A stretch of DNA of 64,000 nt from JAOPZW01 sp963803375 (lineage in GTDB: Bacteria > Actinomycetota > Thermoleophilia > Solirubrobacterales > Solirubrobacteraceae), in contig CAWDMB010000003.1 of the NCBI GenBank assembly GCA_963803375.1, positions 1 to 64,000 of the forward strand. The letters are read 5' to 3'. Position numbers and translations under genes: made by a program. The notes under the pieces are model-generated. The model made no database searches. It saw only the letters and a list, made by a program, of their open reading frames with translations, and was not told where the DNA came from. The number at the start of each line of letters is the position of its first letter. The first letter of the stretch is position 1. This document shows, piece by piece, positions 61,237 to 64,000 of the stretch.

Positions 61237-62355
61237 GTGGCCACCGACCTCTACAAGGTGCTCGGCGTCGAGAAGAAGGCCTCGCCCGAGGAGATCAAGA
61301 AGGCCTACCGCAAGCTCGCGCGTCGCTACCACCCCGACCGCAACCCCGACGACGCGAAGGCCGAGGAGCGCTTCAAGGAGATTCAGGGCGCCTACGACGT
61401 CCTCTCGGACCCCGACAAGCGCAAGCAGTACGACCGCGGCTCGCTCTTCGGGGGCTTCGGCGGCGGCGCCGGCGGGCCGGCCCCCGGCGGCGGCTTCGAC
61501 GCCGGATCGTTCTCGGACATCCTCTCGAACCTCTTCGGCGGGGGCGGCGGCCGCGGCGACGGCGGCGCCTCCGGCCCGCGCCGCCCGCGCGCCGAGCCCG
61601 GACGCGACCTCGAGGCCGAGGCGACGATCTCCTTCGAGCAGTCCGTCGCGGGCGCGCAGATCCCGGTGACCGTGCCCACGGCGCAGCGGTGCGCGACGTG
61701 CCACGGGACGGGCGCACGGCCCGGCACGAGCCCGGTGGTCTGCCCGCGCTGCCAGGGCCGCGGCATCGAGTCCGAGGGCCAGGGCCTGTTTTCGATCTCG
61801 CAGCCGTGCTCGCGCTGCGGTGGCGCCGGGACGATCATCGAGGACCCGTGTCCGACGTGCCACGGCGCGGGCTCGACGCGGACCGTCAAGAAGTACCGCG
61901 TGAACATCCCGGCCGGGGTGCGCGACGGCTCGCGCGTGCGCCTGGCCGGCAAGGGCGAGCCCGGCCGTGCCGGCGGTCCGCCCGGCGACCTCTACGTCGT
62001 CACGCGCGTGCTCCCCAGCCCGGTCTTCGCGCGCAAGGGCGAGCACCTCGAGGTCGAGGTGCCCCTGACGATCCCCGAGGCGATCCGCGGCGCCGAGGTC
62101 GAGGTGCCCACGCTCGACGGGCGCAAGCGCCTGCGCGTGCCCGCCGGCACCCGGCACGGCACCGTCCAGCGCCTGCGCGGCGAGGGCGTGCCGAGGACCG
62201 GGGGCCGCGGGCGCGGCGACATCCACTACCGCTTCGTCATCGACGTCCCGGCCTCGCTCTCGAGCGAGCAGTCCGAGGCGGTCGACAAGCTCTCGCAGGT
62301 CATGAACGGCGATCCGCGCGCCAAGCTCTTCGCGCGTGCCGGGCGGGGCTCGTGA
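61237..62355 (+). CDS. dnaJ: Chaperone DnaJ (Hsp40)
   Basis: 372 aa. J domain (5-70) with HPD in RRYHPDRNP; Gly/Phe region (FGGFGGGAGG); four zinc repeats CATCHGTG, CPRCQGRG, CSRCGGAG and CPTCHGAG; C-terminal substrate domains. GTG at 61237 with AGGAGCGA upstream. The stop shares a base with the hspR ATG. Confidence 0.96.
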   Translation: MATDLYKVLGVEKKASPEEIKKAYRKLARRYHPDRNPDDAKAEERFKEIQGAYDVLSDPDKRKQYDRGSLFGGFGGGAGGPAPGGGFDAGSFSDILSNLFGGGGGRGDGGASGPRRPRAEPGRDLEAEATISFEQSVAGAQIPVTVPTAQRCATCHGTGARPGTSPVVCPRCQGRGIESEGQGLFSISQPCSRCGGAGTIIEDPCPTCHGAGSTRTVKKYRVNIPAGVRDGSRVRLAGKGEPGRAGGPPGDLYVVTRVLPSPVFARKGEHLEVEVPLTIPEAIRGAEVEVPTLDGRKRLRVPAGTRHGTVQRLRGEGVPRTGGRGRGDIHYRFVIDVPASLSSEQSEAVDKLSQVMNGDPRAKLFARAGRGS

Positions 62356-62840
62356 TGGCCGCGCGCCGGCAGACCCGCGTCAGGGTGGACGTCAAGCGCG
62401 GCGTCTTCATGATCTCCGTCGCCGCCGAGCTCGCCGCGATGCATCCCCAGACGCTGCGCATGTACGAGGCGCGCGGGCTGATCGAGCCGCAGCGCTCGCC
62501 GAAGGGCACGCGGCTGTACTCCCAGGCCGACGTCGAGCGCCTGCGCCGCATCCAGGAGATGACGAACGAGCTGGGGCTCAACCTCGCGGGCGTCGAGCGG
62601 GTGCTCGAGCTCGAGGAGGAGCTCGAGCACGCAACCAGCCGGCTCGCGGCGCTCGAGCGGCGCTCGGCGCGCGTGCGCGAGGAGCTCGAGGCCGAGGTCG
62701 AGCGCGTCCGGCGCTCGTTTCGGGCCGAGCTCGTCCCGCTGCGCCAGGCCTCGCGCGACCTCGTCCGCGCGCGCGACGTCGCGCCGCCCCTGTCGCGGCG
62801 CCGCATCCCGGTCGAGCGCGACGACGAGTCGCGCGCCTAG
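62355..62840 (+). CDS. hspR: HspR-type MerR-family repressor
   Basis: 161 aa. MerR HTH (FMISVAAELAAMHPQTLRMYEARGLIEPQRSPKGTRLYSQADVERL) and a long coiled coil (LEEELEHATSRLAALERRSARVREELEAEVERVRRSFRAEL). In actinobacteria HspR represses the dnaK operon, with DnaK as co-repressor; its place at the operon end fits. ATG at 62355 (TGATG with the dnaJ stop). Confidence 0.9.
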   Translation: MAARRQTRVRVDVKRGVFMISVAAELAAMHPQTLRMYEARGLIEPQRSPKGTRLYSQADVERLRRIQEMTNELGLNLAGVERVLELEEELEHATSRLAALERRSARVREELEAEVERVRRSFRAELVPLRQASRDLVRARDVAPPLSRRRIPVERDDESRA

Positions 62841-62916
62841 CTAAGCGCCGTCATCGCCGTCCGCGCGGTCGTCGTCGCCCTGCGGGCGCCGGCCGGGAAG
62901 GATCTGGCGGCGCCGA

Positions 62917-62928
62917 CGTCTGCAGACG
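62917..62928. promoter_or_regulatory. 12-bp palindrome before the glycosyltransferase gene
   Basis: CGTCTGCAGACG, perfect, ending 1 nt before the GTG at 62930. Could be an operator; no regulator is linked to it. Confidence 0.3.
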
Positions 62929-62929
62929 C

Positions 62930-64000
62930 GTGCGCATCCTCATGACCGCCAACCGCGGCCCCGGCCACGTCGAGCCGCTCGTCCCCTTCGCCCGCGCCTT
63001 CGCGGACGTGGGCCACGACGTGCGCCTCGCGGCGCCGGCCGGCGCCCGCCGCGAGGCCGAGCGCTCCGGGCTGCGCTTCCACGCCCTGCCCGACCGCGAC
63101 GAGGCGGAGGTCGACGCGATCGTGGCCGGCAACGCGGAGCTGCCCGAGGAGGAGCGCAGCGCCCACTTCGTGCGCGAGGTCTTCGCCGGCGTCAACGTGC
63201 GCGCGACGCTCGCGGCGATGCTCGCGCTCGTCCGCGAGCTGCGGCCGCGGCTGGTCCTGCGCGAGCCGACGGAGGTCTCGGGCCTGCTCGCCGCCGAGCG
63301 CCACGGCGTGCCCCACGGCCGCGTGGCGATCATGGCCGGCGCCACGGAGACGTGGGGCGTGCCGGTCGTCGCCCCGGTGCTCGACCGCCACCGCCGAGCG
63401 CTCGGCCTGCGCCCCGACCCGGCCGCGCGCGCCGTCGCAGACAGCCCCTACCTGACGATCCTGCCGGAGGCGATGGAGGACCCGGACGACCGCGGGCCGG
63501 CGCACGCGCTGCGCTTCCGTGAGCCGACGCCGGCCACCGCAGCGCCTCCGGACTGGTGGGGCGGCGACGGGCGCCCGCTCGTGTACGTCACCTTCGGCAC
63601 GGTGACGCCACGGCTGCCGTCCTTCGGCGAGCTCTTCCGCGCCGTCGTCGACGAGCTCGCCGACGTCCCCGCGCGCGTGCTCTTCACGATCGGCCAGGAG
63701 GTCGATCGCGCGGCGCTCGGCCCCGTCCCCGCCCACGTGCGCGTCGAGCCCTGGGTCCGGCAGGCGGCGATCATGCCCTCCGTGGCGGTCATCGCCAGCC
63801 ACGGCGGCGCCGGCTCCACGCGGCTGGCCCTCGCCGCCGGCGTGCCGTCGGTGATCGTGCCCGCGTTCGCCGACCAGCCCCGCAACGCCGAGCGCCTCGC
63901 AGCCCTCGGGGCCGGGATCGCGCTGCCCGCCGGGCCGACCGGGCTCGGCCCGGCGATCCGTCGGCTCCTCGACGACCCCGGCCCGCGCGCGGTCGCCAGG
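62930..64000 (+). CDS. UGT/MGT-type glycosyltransferase, 3' end outside the window
   Basis: 357 codons, open to the edge. GT-B fold, GT1: N-terminal MTANRGPGHVEPLVPFARAFADVGHDVRLAAP and donor-binding motif IASHGGAGSTRLALAAGVPSVIVPAFADQPRNAERLAALGAG; LVYVTFGTVTPRLPSF starts the C-terminal domain. It would glycosylate a lipid or a secondary metabolite. GTG at 62930 with no ribosome site. Confidence 0.87.
   Translation, partial: MRILMTANRGPGHVEPLVPFARAFADVGHDVRLAAPAGARREAERSGLRFHALPDRDEAEVDAIVAGNAELPEEERSAHFVREVFAGVNVRATLAAMLALVRELRPRLVLREPTEVSGLLAAERHGVPHGRVAIMAGATETWGVPVVAPVLDRHRRALGLRPDPAARAVADSPYLTILPEAMEDPDDRGPAHALRFREPTPATAAPPDWWGGDGRPLVYVTFGTVTPRLPSFGELFRAVVDELADVPARVLFTIGQEVDRAALGPVPAHVRVEPWVRQAAIMPSVAVIASHGGAGSTRLALAAGVPSVIVPAFADQPRNAERLAALGAGIALPAGPTGLGPAIRRLLDDPGPRAVAR

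Overview
The window is high-GC DNA (roughly 70-75 % by eye) with dense, overlapping genes, many GTG/TTG starts and many genes with a TAnnnT box only 6-11 nt before the start codon. Together with dodecin, HspR-type heat-shock control, Ino1/phosphatidylinositol-type genes and an N-terminally extended FtsZ, this points to an actinobacterium, most likely of the Thermoleophilia/Solirubrobacterales type. The assignment is inference from gene content; no rRNA gene is present.

Layout. 1-1.5 kb: frameshifted parA and ftsZ pieces on the minus strand, joined in mid-gene to the next block. 1.5-12.2 kb: the head of a minus-strand operon for an extracellular contractile injection system (eCIS). In transcription order it has a degenerate receiver protein, a DUF4255 cap protein, a carboxypeptidase-regulatory-like protein, a 1018-aa sheath, a tube, a second sheath, a second tube, a small protein, a LysM protein and a truncated spike-hub protein. 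A LuxR response regulator lies just upstream. The baseplate, tape-measure and ATPase genes expected next are missing because the sequence switches to parA. 12.3-16.5 kb: two gene remnants (an FAD oxidoreductase and PhzF), a VOC protein, a diguanylate cyclase and dodecin, with two tRNA-Ala genes at 13.5 and 16.7 kb. 16.9-20.4 kb: a GntR regulator, then a rhomboid / small membrane protein / DD-carboxypeptidase operon and a PAP2 protein.

20.4-34.6 kb is a lipoate and 2-oxoacid dehydrogenase locus. It holds lipA, lipB, two complete E1alpha-E1beta-E2 sets and one E3 (lpd), so lipoate synthesis and attachment and the enzymes that use lipoate sit together. 35.1-38.1 kb is thiamine synthesis: thiE on the minus strand, and a TPP riboswitch driving thiO-thiS-thiG on the plus strand; thiamine diphosphate is the E1 cofactor of the neighbouring locus. 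38-46.9 kb holds single housekeeping genes: cupredoxin, argF, two methyltransferases, a LacI regulator with a candidate operator in front of a SigB/F-type sigma factor, an M48 protease and a quinone oxidoreductase.

46.9-49.8 kb carries two identical 982-bp insertion-sequence copies. Both lie in CTAG sites that contain the stop codon of a host gene, and the second also splits a membrane-protein gene. 49.8-57.4 kb is an inositol-lipid region: PAP2, a CDP-alcohol phosphatidyltransferase, Ino1, a glycosyltransferase-PHP fusion and a UDG-like protein. 57.5-62.8 kb has endonuclease III, a GNAT protein and the dnaK-grpE-dnaJ-hspR operon. The window ends inside a UGT-type glycosyltransferase. No CRISPR array, rRNA operon or replication origin was seen.
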